From: Eumeta japonica
Taxonomy: Eukaryota; Arthropoda; Insecta; Lepidoptera; Psychidae
Length of the DNA: 64,000 nt
Direction: 5' to 3'
Assembly (NCBI GenBank): GCA_005406025.1
Contig: BGZK01000014.1
Span: 992,001-1,056,000 of the forward strand
Below, piece by piece: positions 32,481 through 44,416 of the stretch (position 1 is the stretch's first letter; each line of letters opens with the position of its first letter). The position numbers and the translations under genes are program-made. The notes under the pieces are model-generated. The model had not been told where the DNA came from, did not search any database, and saw only the letters and a program-made list of their open reading frames with translations.

Positions 32481-34114
32481 AATACCAAGAAGTAGTCATT
32501 GGCTATTACCGACAGAAGTGGAAACTCAAAAGCGTAAAACTATGAGGTAACAGTGTTTTTTTGGAATTTTAAAATTAATTGTCATCTTCAAAATTAAAAT
32601 ATCATAATTTGTATGTTAATGTCATTAACATTAGTCTGGTTTTCACATCTATCGGCACTCCGAGCAACATTTTTATATCGTTTGATTATTGATCAAGACA
32701 CACGATAGGCTGCGCAAGTCCAGTAAATTTGATACAAAAGCCAATATGAACATTAAAGTTTTGAATCGTAAAATTAAAGGCTTATTGTTCGAATAAAACA
32801 ACATTAATGTCGCCATAAAATTGAATTTAAAATATTCCGTATTAGCATATCGGCGTACACGGTAACGCGATGTTGGGAACTTATAAGATTTTACCTATCC
32901 TCAAATCGCTTAGCGTGCCTTCAGAAATTTTCGTTTCAAAATGTTGTGATAGCGCATACGCTCTGCTGGGGTTACTTTAAGTCCGACACACCAGAGATGG
33001 TCACCCTACATGCGCACAGGCAAGACATGTTGCGTTATTGGCATTCCAGTATTTCCCGATCGCTCGTAACCGCGTGCGCGTTTATGACATGTCATTTGTG
33101 TTACTTCCGCTAATAAACAGTTTTTTTTCATCCCACTAAATCGTTTGTTTGTCTGTACATCACAAACGTAAGTCTCGCAAAATGAGGTGTACCGTCTACG
33201 AAATATTACATTACTTAAATAGATTTGTCAGGGTATTTTTCTAATAAACTATTGGCGTCAATCCCACATTCGAACTTAGGAACATCCGAATACCCACTGG
33301 CACTCACTAATAAAGTAGCTAAATTCGCACAATATACACAATACACATTCGTACAATGGTATATATAGTACAATACAGCGAATACAGAATGTTATAAGGT
33401 AGATAAGGGAACATACCCATACTACGTAACCCTTTCCTAGGACGGTGGGGGCATAAGGCTTCATCACGATTATATATTCTATTTGTAGCAATACGTAAGT
33501 ACCTGTTACAATATATTTTTACATAAGTTTTTTTCTCTTCGATTATATTAACTTTCTGTTAGCAAAAATGATTTAAAATCATATGTATTTATGAATTACT
33601 ACGTGAAAACTAAATGGGCATAGACTACAGTTGGTCACCGAGTATTGTAAAATATAGATTACGTAGTATGTGTATTTTTCCTAATATTATTATGCATTAG
33701 CTAAAATTTGTGTAAGCGGCAGTATATACGGCTATAGCAAATGTTCCCTAGTTTTAATTATTGCGGTGTCGTCATTTAAGTATTAAGTGATTTCACATAA
33801 TATTTGATGTTAAGGATATTATTATTGTCAGAAAAGGGGTAATTTTAAAATTACTTATGGAAGTAAAAATAAGCAAATGTATAATTCTTTTCTTTTAATA
33901 ATTTACATATAAATATATATATATATATATAAATTACATCAGAATAGAATTAAGGACTTTGGGATTTTTTTTATGAATAAATGCACATATAGCATCTAAA
34001 ATTTAAAGTTATCTACTTTATATACGTCTTTTGTTCTAGCCAATGAAAATGGATCATCAAAAAATTATTTTTAAAAGAACTGTCGAAATATTTGCCAAGT
34101 TGATGTTTGCTGAA
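32481..34114. other. Intergenic DNA with a (TA)n tract at 33909-33931
   Basis: The interval is mostly AT-rich. A CpG-containing patch at 32990-33090 has no identity. The TA microsatellite has about 11 units. No coding region is supported. Confidence 0.4.
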
Positions 34115-34519
34115 AAAAATTGGTTGTCTTTAAAGTCGGTTTACGGACGATAATTTTACGTGATAACGTCCCTAGAACACATCGATGAAAAGTTGCATAC
34201 TTTTATAAATTGAATTGAATTATTATCACTGAATTATCATTATTTTGTGTCATCTAGTAATGATAAATATTTTATATTATTATGAGAGATATAAAATATC
34301 TATTATTATTTTGTATCTTTCTTCCATTCCATGGGCCGGTGGAGTGGAAGAGAGATAGATGCGTCACAAGCCGAACGCTTAGGCCGATCGTGCCTCTGTA
34401 TTGTTCCGCGCTCTCGCTCGCACGTTCGGCTCAGGCGGAACGCGACAATAAGTCATGCTTTTTTGGTGCGTACAGCCGGCATTCATCGATTTATAAGACG
34501 TTATCACGTCAAAAATTTG
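34115..34519 (+). mobile_element. E-family non-autonomous element (E3)
   Basis: It begins with TTGGTTGTCTTTAAAGTCGG and the block CGGACGATAATTTTACGTGA. The inverted pair TTTTACGTGATAACG (34154-34168) and CGTTATCACGTCAAAA (34499-34514) marks its ends, with TTTATAAGA just inside the right one, as in E2. The middle holds an AT-rich half and a GC-richer half (GCTCTCGCTCGCAC). It shares the GATAACG variant with fragment E4, whereas E1 and E2 carry GACAACG. No coding capacity is present. Confidence 0.7.
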
Positions 34520-34855
34520 GAAATTTCTAGATAAAGTAGTGAAATTATTTTTGGAACAATTAACCCAAGTTCGTGACAAAATAGTTACAAAACGAAACGT
34601 CCTAGAAATGACCATAGACCGTACACCATCACGCGATGTCTCACCGTGTGTCGTCCGGCGAATGGGTGTCCTCTCAAATAATTACCCGCCTAATGTCACG
34701 CGATGCGGCGCTCGCCGTGGGAGTCAACGACCCTAATATTTGGCGCGTAACGAAACGCATTTCGAATGCGTTTCAGTCGCGCGCGAGAGTTACGGGTCTT
34801 AACTGCGGACCGTTTTGGGAACCATTCGCCGGGTTGCGTTTGAATAATTAGGTAT
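34520..34855. other. CpG-rich DNA next to E3, with a small hairpin
   Basis: CpG-dense sequence (GGCGCTCGCCGTGGG, GTCGCGCGCGAGAG) follows the E3 end. A 10-bp hairpin GAAACGCATT / AATGCGTTTC with a 3-nt loop lies at 34752-34774. The overlapping 65- and 71-codon frames lack motifs. The block may be part of a longer element hosting E3, or a regulatory region. Confidence 0.3.
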
Positions 34856-35599
34856 TTCAGTATTTTTATTTTGGGTATACCACATTTTGGAGAAGAGTGT
34901 CATCCAAAAATCTAATATCCGCAGGCAGGCTTATTGCGTGTGGGAAATTTGGAGCATGCTCTGTGGCAGAGAAACTTCATTGTAAATTATCAATAAACTT
35001 TTAAATCAAAAACTGAGATGTTTACTCGTAATAAATGAATAAATAAATCATTAGATTTAATATAACAAAAAAAGAAGCGAACGGGAATTCGATTACATAC
35101 GACATTATAAGTTTTTCTTACTTTTTCTGATTTTGTTATAATTTTCTTAAATTTTTTACGTTAATAAAGTTACATTAATAAAGACTTGGTTATAGTGTAT
35201 AATTATCTTTTACTAATATATTAGTTGATTTATTCTCATTTTAGTTTTTTTTATATGGGACTTAAAACACTTCTCTTAGCAACGAGTTTTTGTATTATTT
35301 TTTTGTTACGTCGTGGCATTGATCTTAATTTTATACAAACAATGCGTCCCCGAATTTGCCGCGTACGAGCGTTTTTTATACATTTACGGTTACATCTGCT
35401 TATCTACAGCGTTACGAGTATCACTTCCGCTGCATCCATTGTAAAGATCTTTAGATTGAGTTTTTTTTTATTGCAACTGCCGTGAACTGGAGACTATTTA
35501 ATATAACCTATTATTTGTATGTAATGTATGGAATCGTTTTATCGAATCAGCGGCCAGTAATGTTAAGATTTCAGTAGTAACTAATGCCTTAAGTCAAGT
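34856..35599. other. AT-rich spacer
   Basis: The 86-codon frame at 35225-35485 is hydrophobic and low in complexity and is not supported as a gene. Nothing else is recognised. Confidence 0.35.
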
Positions 35600-35760
35600 T
35601 GAAACCGCTCGATGTGTGCCTCGGGGAGCACGTCAAGCTTTCGATTTAGGATGTGGTCGCGTTAACGACGACGACGGCCCTGGCCTGCGCCGGGCCGGCG
35701 TGAAGAGCCTCCTGGATCTAAAATAAAAGGGTCGTGGGAGGGTAGGGCTCAGCGCGGCGA
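35600..35760 (+). repeat. SINE-like GC-rich fragment
   Basis: CGATGTGTGCCTCGGGGAGC followed by ACGTCAAGC resembles the GTGTGCCGGAGGCACGTTAAGC part of common lepidopteran SINEs. The downstream GC-rich core (GGCCTGCGCCGGGCCGGCG) and GGATCTAAAATAAAAGGGTC could be the rest of the same insertion. No tRNA-like head is visible. Confidence 0.35.
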
Positions 35761-37899
35761 CTGATACCAGACTCAACAATCTTGCACTGTCGACATCTGT
35801 GTTTAGGCCATAGGCTTGCGCAAGTCATGGGAACTACTCATGAACCATTTTGTAGTCTATGCATCTAATGCATAATGCATATATGTATGCACTCCTTAAG
35901 AACAAGTATTCTACACGATAATATTGTAAATTTTAGAGATAGTGATGAAAGTGAAGAAATAAATCAAGAAAATAGAATAGTTATATAATAAATACATGTT
36001 AGTAACTTCAATTAGCAGAGAAATTTCACTGCTTCCGAGAGCTTGGGGTGAGGTTCAGGATTTATTATTTATTCATATAAATGTCACTGAGCTAAAGGTA
36101 TGTCCATGATAGCATGAAGATCGCATAGCTTCAATTTACGTAAATCTTAAATGAAGTTGTGAATGCTTTGTGTGTTGTTAGTATTCATGCATTGGGTGTT
36201 TTTAATGTTGCCTCATTTTTTATCAAAAATCGTTTTCGGAATTGTAGTAATATTATTATAATTTTTCATTAAATATTCAAACAAAATTTGCATTAAATAT
36301 CCAAACATAAATTCTAACAAAACCTTGTATCGAATACGTAACGATACAAACGACAGCATTGCGTGCAAACGTTTTTATGATGAGTCATTTGAAAAAGTAA
36401 TGTAGTAATATGCATTTTTGAAAAACATGATATAACAATCGTATTTGAATAAAATGTTAATTTGCCTTGAATCATAAAACTTTGCTTACTTATGGGAATA
36501 GTACGTTTACCCGCAAGACCTCAGCCTTTGCCTGCGCGCCCGCACAAGGGGAACCGGTTGCATAAAATGAAAATAAAATAAGTAACAAAGATGTACGATA
36601 AACCCGCGGGAAAATAAAATAAAATAGCGCCACCGGCAGCGAAAGTGAGTTTTAAAAAGGTTTGTGGAGTCTATACAGTTAATGCTTTGTCGCTTAGTTC
36701 TAGTATTACATTTCGCATTTGAATAATACGTAATGCGTGTAATGCGAATACAATTACAAATAGCTATGTTTGTAGAACGTATAAATCGTATGGAATGTAT
36801 GTATTTGTGTTACAAAAATGCATACCCTTGCATTTGTAACACTGAAAAATAATATTTTTTCTTGATTTCCATTTCTTTGATGACGATTTTGATATGTGAT
36901 AAAATTGAATGATATTTCAAAATGCTAAATGTAGGAATTAAATGGATGTTGATTTAAACTTAACGTACGTAATACTTTATTTGTGATATTAAGATCCGAT
37001 ACAATAAGTTTTTTTTAATTTAACAAATAATCTTTGAAAAGTTACATGTTTTACGAATCTTTTAGAAACTTAGCAACTTTTTATAAATTAGAAAACTGTT
37101 TGTCAATGTATAATGGAACAAATATCCATAAAGCAGGTGTATGTCGAATGACATTCAAATGAATCTATTGAGTCCATGCAGACCATAATGGCGAGATTTT
37201 GCCAGCCATTTTTACTGTTGGAATTCTTAAGAAATAAAATTTTTCCCCTTTTTTCTAATTTAAGGATTATTTTAGATTTAGAATTTATTTTAGGGAAGAT
37301 TTTTTTTTAATTTCCTAGCGCGATGAATCGACTTAAAATGTAAGAAAATACATAAATATATTATAACTCTGTTTATATGTGGAGACTATTCAAAAATAAC
37401 AATCATAAAGCTCCTTAGCAATGAATGGGAATTTGATAATGATGACAAAATTGTTTTTATATTTTGAAAGAATAACGTGTAAAGTATCAAAAAGGCGTGT
37501 ATAAATTTGACATACAGTTTAGATACAAGCAAAATAAAAAAAAAATAAACATAACTATTCCCAGAAAATAATTTTCGTTTAACTTAGTTTCTGAGTTTCA
37601 TACCCTAACACTTTCCCTATGACGATATTCAAAGAGTAATTTTTATACTGTATGACACCTTCCAATGGAATAAAAACAAATGTAGTCCAATTTGAAATAT
37701 TTTTGTACAAAGTTTCGTGCAAGACGCGGAACCCTAATCGAATGAAGCCGACACGTTCTTGTCTTCCGTCTGATGCATATTTCCGTGTGGATGACTCGAT
37801 ATTTCAATTCTGGAGAATCCAAATAGTATTCTCGTCTCGTCATGATGCACGATTACAAATATTTTTTAAATATCGTAAATTAAGATTACATTCCTACAT
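35761..37899. other. Intergenic DNA
   Basis: The sequence is mostly AT-rich. An imperfect hairpin at 36807-36842 (GTGTTACAAAAATGCA against TGCATTTGTAACAC) is present. Overlapping frames around 37643-37930 on both strands have no recognisable content. Confidence 0.35.
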
Positions 37900-37904
37900 G
37901 TTTT

Positions 37905-38165
37905 ACGAGCGTTGGTGCATGGATCAGTGATTAAGAACATCGGCTTCGAACTAAAGGGTGCCGTGTTCGATTTCGGCTACGGACGAATCGACCCATAAGC
38001 ATTTGACTGAAGTCAAATTAAAACCACTCTCTCAATGCCTCGAATTTAAGCAGCCAGTGCCGGACGTTGTTCTCGCATTTGTGACGACGGTTGTTGCCAG
38101 AAGTCAACCCGCATTGGGCCAGCGTGGATCGCTCAAAGTTTGAGTCCCTCATTATGAAATAAAAA
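37905..38165 (+). repeat. tRNA-derived SINE, plus strand
   Basis: GCGTTGGTGCATGGATCAGT (box-A-like) and GTGTTCGATTTCGGC (box-B-like) are at tRNA spacing. The 3' part carries GCATTGGGCCAGCGTGGATC, the same conserved segment as in the minus-strand SINE at 15.0-15.3 kb. It ends in an A-rich stretch (ATGAAATAAAAAAATTG). The short frames across it are shadows. Confidence 0.7.
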
Positions 38166-39005
38166 AATTGTAGATAATTGAAATATGACAAAGAACAACA
38201 ACGTTTTACGACGCTACACCCATTGTCACGACAATGAAGGATTTAGCGAAGTTTTAACCTTGCCTGCGCCAGGCATAAGAACTTGTAGAATCGAATACGT
38301 CTTGTCTCGACCCGATCGAGTCGCAGGCGACAGCATGGTCGCCCAGCGATCACTGGTACTGCAATCTTCGATTGCAAGAATTGTAGAATTTTAGTTTCTG
38401 TATATCTTAAAAGTAGTATTTGGCCGCAAACATAATTACAAGCTCAAACGTACGGTATTTTATATGTACAGGAGGGCCATAAGCAATGTGCCTGATTAAA
38501 ACTGGTTACTTACCTATATAGATGAAGGTTAATGTTTTGCTCCTTTGTTTATGCCCTGGTAATTTGATATCGAAACGTCTCTTATCATCTACAATGCAAG
38601 CTGAAGGACCAAGCTGCATATTTCGAATGGTTATAGACTGTGTTTTGGGAATTTAATCAAATACACGTGTGTTATACAAAATATATTCTTTCAGTATTAT
38701 CCTTAAGCGGTCTGGTCGATATTTTCAAAAAAAAATTGTTGTCTTTAATACATTTGACTTGCCTTTCGCTGTTTGCTCGGCAAGAACAATTGGGATAAGT
38801 ATTATTGCGAAATCAGTCGAATAATTAATTTTTTGTAAAATCGAAAAAAAAATAAAACAAAACGCACTTATGTATAGCGTCTGTGCCTAGTTATCAGACG
38901 TTTGCCTGACTCTATTTTAAAAATGACGACAAAATATATCTTTTAAATACCGGATCGAATATTTAAGATAATTCCTAGGATTTTTTTATATGTTTTGAAT
39001 ATTTA
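38166..39005. other. Intergenic DNA
   Basis: The CpG-bearing stretch at 38215-38345 (GAATACGTCTTGTCTCGACC) may be an old repeat. The rest is AT-rich. Confidence 0.35.
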
Positions 39006-39055
39006 CTGTTATTGGTAATCGAAACTAGGATTAGAATCGAGATAGAGATAGGGAT
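39006..39055 (-). repeat. Degenerate GATTCC hexamer tract
   Basis: On the minus strand it reads as a chain of TCGATT/TCTCGA-like hexamers (CGATCCCTATCTCTATCTCG), the same type of tract as at 19.6, 43.1 and 60.2-60.9 kb. Confidence 0.45.
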
Positions 39056-41237
39056 CGTATTTACAGTACACCCGTCCGAACTGAGCCACAAGTAAAAGCT
39101 GTGCCGATTACAATCATCGATTACTGTCCAAAAAAAATTAGTAAAACGATAACGGGCAGCAAAAGTCAGTCTGTACGTACGTATTGCTACTTAGTCGATA
39201 AGCCGATGTCATTAAATAGTACGATAACAATTTTAAAGTTACTTATTAACCCTTTCGCTTTTTTCTTTAGGTATCTTTTTATCGATACATAACAAAGCGT
39301 GTTTTTTCGGAAATGTACTAACTCTGTATGACGAATAATTTAAATAATTGAAATTATGTCAGAAATTTGGTCATACTTTAGAATTTTCTAGAAAACCAAT
39401 TTTACCGGAATTTCATCTGCATGACTTCGTTCACACAGGCGAAGTGGTACTAATACTTTAAGTCTTTTTTTTTTTGAAACATGTTATCATCAAATTAATT
39501 AATAATTTAAACACAAACGTTACCTACATCATTAGATTCATGTGTTTCTTTGACAACATGGAGGATTTTTTTGTGCACTTAAATAAAAAATTGACTTAAA
39601 CTGCAAATTAAATTAAGTATATAGGGCGTCTAAATACTTAAACGATTGGTTTTGTATTCCAATTATAAGTTCTTAGGGGTCATAGATATATAAAAAAGAG
39701 TCAGTGTTAGGGTTCGCCCATTAACCACGTGAGGTATTTTCACAAACATTTGAACTTCCCTTCTTAGCTCATTTAATAATCGCGTGTATTTTTTTCTAGC
39801 AAAATGTCTTGTATATTTTAAAATTGATAAAATTGACAGAGAATTGTTTAAAAAAATATGGAACCAATTAGACAATGTATTAACCTTAGTGACAATTCTC
39901 TCTTGTGTAATATAATACTTACGCTAAAATTATTCGTGCAAAAGTGCGAAATGATTTTATTAGCAAATTATTTTTTTCTTTTATCAACGTCACGTGGCGT
40001 ATAGAATAATACACGTGACGTCCCTTGCAACCCTCTTTTCACAAAATTGGCCATCCACAAATGTTTCTAAGCATCCCTTATCGACTCATAATTATCACTA
40101 TGAATAATATCTAAAATTAATGAATTTATTCAAGCACGGTTTACTTAGAATTCTGGATAAACTTACTTCCGTACTTTTTTAACGACCTTTTATTTACACG
40201 TTCATACGTAAATAATAGCCGATTATATAATTGTATTAAAATTTTAGCATGTAGGTAAAAAAGTATAATACAAGACATAAACGTGAAAGACTTTCGCATT
40301 TGAAAAAGTAGATGATGGATGTTTTTAATGAAATACATCAATTAATATTTCATAAGGAAGTTATACATAAAAATAATTGTTGCTAAAATTAAATGAATCG
40401 AGTAGTTATACAAAGAGTTTGCAAATGCAACAGCATATGGTCGAAGTTTAGATGTCACTTGACAGTGCGCGTGGGCAAAGCGTAGGTTACTTATGGCCTA
40501 CAACCTACGTCTACTTGCGAAGTCGTCATTGTTCGCCTTGAGAGACACGTAAACTGTGGCCGCGACGATTTGGAAACTTTTTGACTTTTAACGAAAACAA
40601 CTAATCACGTCGAAGTTTACACATCTTGACTTTCCGAAATTATGAAGCGTTTGGTTCGTAATGTTATAGATGCCTTTTGTTCAAGACTCGACTCATACGT
40701 GTACGTATATTTAATAACGATGTTATTTAAATATCGATAAAACATTCTAATATACTTTGGTTCAAGGCGGGCATTTATTCTGAGGTTTCAAATACATGTT
40801 AGAAAAAAATCGCAGCTGTGAGTATTTATGCAACTATTCATTTTTAGCGATGTATTTGCAGAATCGTAGATTGTGCTGAAGCTTTTATATATTTTCGATG
40901 GTAGCGGAAATTAGTTGGAAAACATCGGTGTTCGATCGTTATTAATTTATCGGTATACGATATATCGGTATTTTAATGGATACATATTTCAAGAGGGGAA
41001 AGCCATTCTCACCTTTAGATAAATGCCATTGATAAAAAATATTGTTCTAAAGATAAAGTATAAATATTTTATTATCTAGCATAGAATAAAAAAAATATTC
41101 AATACTCTTAGCACTATCATTTCGTACGGATAACGCTTTTGTAAAAATATAAATAAGTGTGAAAGAAATATCTGCAGGTGTATGACATCATATATTTTTT
41201 TATATGGCAACTTAATGAATTTCGTTAGTGCCGCAAG
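39056..41237. other. Intergenic DNA
   Basis: The interval is AT-rich with isolated CpG patches at 40440-40590. CGTAGGTT (40481-40488) and AACCTACG (40502-40509) form a small hairpin. No gene is supported. Confidence 0.35.
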
Positions 41238-41353
41238 ATGTCAGCGCAATCTCCGTTGTTAAGGCAACAAAAGGTCACGTGGGTCGTCGAGCTTGGTGAA
41301 GCACCACAATACAGCTTTGCCCCGTATGAAAAGCATCTACATCACAGTAAATG
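41238..41353 (+). other. Exon-like ORF segment
   Basis: An ATG in reasonable context (GCCGCAAGATGTCAGC) opens a frame with mixed, coding-like composition (TWVVELGEAPQYSFAPYEKH) and higher GC than its surroundings. It runs into a donor-like AAAT|GTAAGT near 41353, after which the frame becomes AT-rich. It could be a first coding exon, but no matching acceptor or family is identified. Confidence 0.2.
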
Positions 41354-42242
41354 TAAGTTGGTTTTATGTCATTTAGATAATAGTAACGAAATTACTACAA
41401 AGTTAAATATAAATTTACTAGATACGTTGAAACTGTGTTTACTATTAGCATCGTATAACAGCGTAAGGCATAAATTCGAAAACTAATAGTTTTTCATAGC
41501 AATAATTACAATAAAAGTCAGCCAGTAAAATTATTTTGAGCTCCCAATTAAGAACACCACCACTTGATGACTGTTCGTCATTGATGTTATGAAGTCTAAT
41601 TAGTTGAAATTGCGGCATGAGAAATAAATATGAATGTTAATGGTTGCAAATATCTAGTCTAGAATCTTTATCATACGTCGGTAAGGTGTATAATGTTTTT
41701 GCTATTTTTTATATTGAAAAGGAACGTACTTGTATTACATAAAAATTGGTAAATAATTATAGTATCTATTACTTTTTTATATTATATACTATAAAACAAA
41801 GAATTTGATGAGAAAGTTACTAGTGTAACTGATCATATATTGAATCATTCTGTTCTTGAAGAACAATGGAAACACTAAGATGTTCAACTTGATTTTACGA
41901 TAGAATTAAAAGTCAGTTTTCATCATATTCGTCGGTCATAAAATGTGAATAACTTGACATTCATTGAGTTGAGTGACCGGCTATATGAGTTGTGCTAAAT
42001 TGGCGCGTAATGGGACAATGACACCGAAAAATAGAATTCCTATTATAGAGCAAAAATGTGTTGCTACCGCACTAAAATTAAAAGTCTCAATACAATGGAA
42101 TGTCATTATCAGTTAAGAGTTAATATCTAATTTACAGTCGACACTATGGGGAAGAAAAATTCATTAATTTATTTAACTTGATATATTGTACAATGTATTT
42201 TATCGATTCTTCAACTATTCAGTACCGCCATGAAAAAAAAAA
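41354..42242. other. AT-rich spacer
   Basis: Nothing identifiable was found here. Confidence 0.4.
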
Positions 42243-42770
42243 TTGGTTGCCTGTAAAGTCGGTATACGGGCGAAAGTTTTACGTGACAACGACTTTGAGT
42301 GGTAAAATCATTTTAATGTGAATATTCATTCGTATAGTAGGAAGAAGGATGAAATAATAGTAACAATTTAAAACATTTATTTATACAAAGAATTATATTT
42401 AAAACATTAATTTATACAAAGAATCTCGCACTGAATTTCATATTAACAAAATTTTATTTTTTACCTTTACACATACATACGTATTTATATACAAATATAC
42501 ATACAATAACTTGCAATACATTTGCGTACAATGAAACAGCGTTTACTACAACTTAACTTGTTCCTATCTGAGTGGAAGGGACGCGTGCCTTTCACTTTTT
42601 ATGTCTGTCTCTCTCGCTCTTAGGCGAAGGCTAACCATGCCCGAGTGGAAGGGACGCGTGCCTCTCACTCGCTCTCATTGTGAGCGCATAACGTGAGCGG
42701 AGCGTAACGCAGTTTCTTGAAGTGTCACCCGGCAAACCAATTTATAAGACGTTGTCACGTCAAAAGTGTA
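42243..42770 (+). mobile_element. E-family non-autonomous element (E2), best preserved copy
   Basis: It begins TTGGTTGCCTGTAAAGTCGG, CGGGCGAAAG. Inverted ends TTTTACGTGACAACG (42277-42291) and CGTTGTCACGTCAAAA (42750-42765) bound the body. Inside are an imperfect direct duplication of about 25 nt (AAAACATTTATTTATACAAA, then AAAACATTAATTTATACAAA), an AT-rich half, and a GC-richer half with CTATCTGAGTGGAAGGGACG and a second GAGTGGAAGGGACGCGTGCC unit about 80 nt later. Close similarity to E1 runs through the whole body. No ORF of note is present. Confidence 0.75.
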
Positions 42771-42934
42771 GCTATAACATCATCTGTAACTTATCGGATT
42801 GCAAACATTATAACCTGGATTCAAGATTCCGCTCCAGTGGACATATAATGAAATTCTTCATTTTTAGCATCAAGTTATATTACATTCAATCAGTCATAAT
42901 TGAAGGGAAATAGCCAGTCTTGTGCTTGATTTAA
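42771..42934. other. Short spacer
   Basis: Nothing recognised. Confidence 0.3.
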
Positions 42935-43240
42935 ATTTCGATTTCACTGTCTGTTCCGGTGCCAATCTAGTTTTCATTTCCAATTCAAATTCAAATATAT
43001 CTTTATTTCATAGGTCATGAACAACACTTGAAATACGTTACAATATATCAAGAATTTACAATTTATTACTTAAGTTCACCATTTGTTCGGAAGGCAGTTT
43101 AATGTCAATGTCTGTCCTGCTTTTGTTTCCATTTGTGATTCCGCTCATAATTCCAATACCTCTCTCGTTTCCAATCCCAATTTTAGTCTTGCTGTAAGTC
43201 CGATCTCGATCTCGCTCACGATTCTGATCATTCGTCTGAT
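42935..43240. repeat. Degenerate hexamer tract interrupted by a LINE 3' end
   Basis: Tracts of TTCCAATTCC/GATTCCGC-like hexamers at 42940-42975 and 43125-43235 flank a segment (about 42980-43105) with ATTCAAATTCAAATATATCT, CACTTGAAATACG and TTTGTTCGGAAGGCAG. The latter matches the 3' end of the LINE at 15.6 kb in minus orientation. So a LINE tail seems to have inserted into a hexamer array. On the minus strand the array translates as Arg/Asp/Gly/Ile repeats, which explains the 65-codon frame. Confidence 0.55.
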
Positions 43241-43690
43241 GCCTTCCGTCCACTTATCTATCCATCCGTCCATCCGGTTATCAATCCATCCATTCATCTA
43301 CCCATCCACAATCCATATAACTACATATTCGGTTTTCTGTTCAGTCATTTGGTTATTCACACCTCTACTTATCTGGGCTTTTGGTCAACGGCCCAACAGG
43401 TCGTCCAACCATCTAGCTATTCAGTCATTCACACATTTACCACACTTATTTTCCTACCTTGCCATCTACTCATATTGTAATTCCTCAATCCAACCATCCA
43501 ATCATCCGTCTATAAAATATCCATGCACACGGATATTCCTCCATTCCATCAGTCAACTATTCAATTATTCGGTCATCTACTCATACGGCCATTCGCCTTT
43601 CTGGTAAGCAAACCTACTAAACTTCCGACTTATCCATCCTTCTACGCATTCGTCCATTTACACACACACATTACACAAAAAGGTATCCAA
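43241..43690. repeat. Degenerate (ATCC)n satellite-like array
   Basis: ATCCATCC/GTCCATCC-type tetranucleotides repeat with interruptions for about 450 nt, densest at 43255-43310. They give a 174-codon frame made of S/H/P/I repeats that is not a real gene. Confidence 0.75.
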
Positions 43691-44039
43691 CCATCCAGCC
43701 ACAGTATTAGTAAATGCATTGCAAAATATTTTATTATTTAATTTTATATTGTTTTAGTATAATAGTAAATTTTTTATTAAAAACTTTTTAAAAAATCTTA
43801 TGAAATACTCGATTACAAATTTATCTAGTCTAATTAATATATAATCTTTCATTTTCTATATTACCAATAGAGTAGAAAAGTTAAAGTAAAATGTTTGATA
43901 AAGCTTTATTTCATTATTGTTATATTTCATTTCTTTTCTTTTATCTTTACATATAGAACGTTATTGTGAAAATAATGCAATAAAAATACTTAGACTATTA
44001 TAATAAATATATTAATATATAAATGATACAGTTCCTACG
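43691..44039. other. AT-rich spacer before the 44-kb gene start
   Basis: The sequence is strongly AT-rich, without repeats that I recognise. Confidence 0.4.
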
Positions 44040-44416
44040 TGACCATAAAAAATGACGTTTAATTTTTCAACACTAGCAACACTTCAATGTAAATAAACGA
44101 AAGTTGCACGTGTGTGAGTGCCGCCGCTTGTCATTGCGTTGCGTTCTTGGCTGCTGTCGATCATGTTTTATACGTTTACTGCGGTTTTTCACAGTTTTTT
44201 TACCATTTGAGCAATTAAACATGGTGAATAACTGTTAATGATATCGTAAGAAAGTGTTCAGTGCGTTCAAAAGCGATTTTATCCTCTAATACCAATTTCT
44301 AAAACTTTATACAAACTTTGGGAGTGGCGGTGTGTGTGTTGACATGGCTTAAACTTTTTATCGTTTCGAACTTAATTTGTTAAATAAAACACAACTAACC
44401 AAGGAAAGCGAGAAAA
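44040..44416 (+). promoter_or_regulatory. Promoter / 5' UTR of the 44-kb candidate gene
   Basis: After AT-rich DNA the sequence turns CpG-containing: a CRE-like TGACGTTT at 44053, GCACGTGTGTGAG (E-box) at about 44107, and GCCGCCGCTTGTCATTGCG. No TATA box is obvious. From about 44200 the sequence has the look of an insect 5' leader, with two tiny upstream frames (ATGGTGAATAACTGTTAA, ATGGCTTAA) before the start codon at 44417. The exact transcription start is not determinable. Confidence 0.4.

Noticed and set aside
43083..43607. 174-codon open frame rich in Ser, His, Pro and Ile
   Set aside because: It is the direct translation of degenerate ATCC repeats and hexamers.
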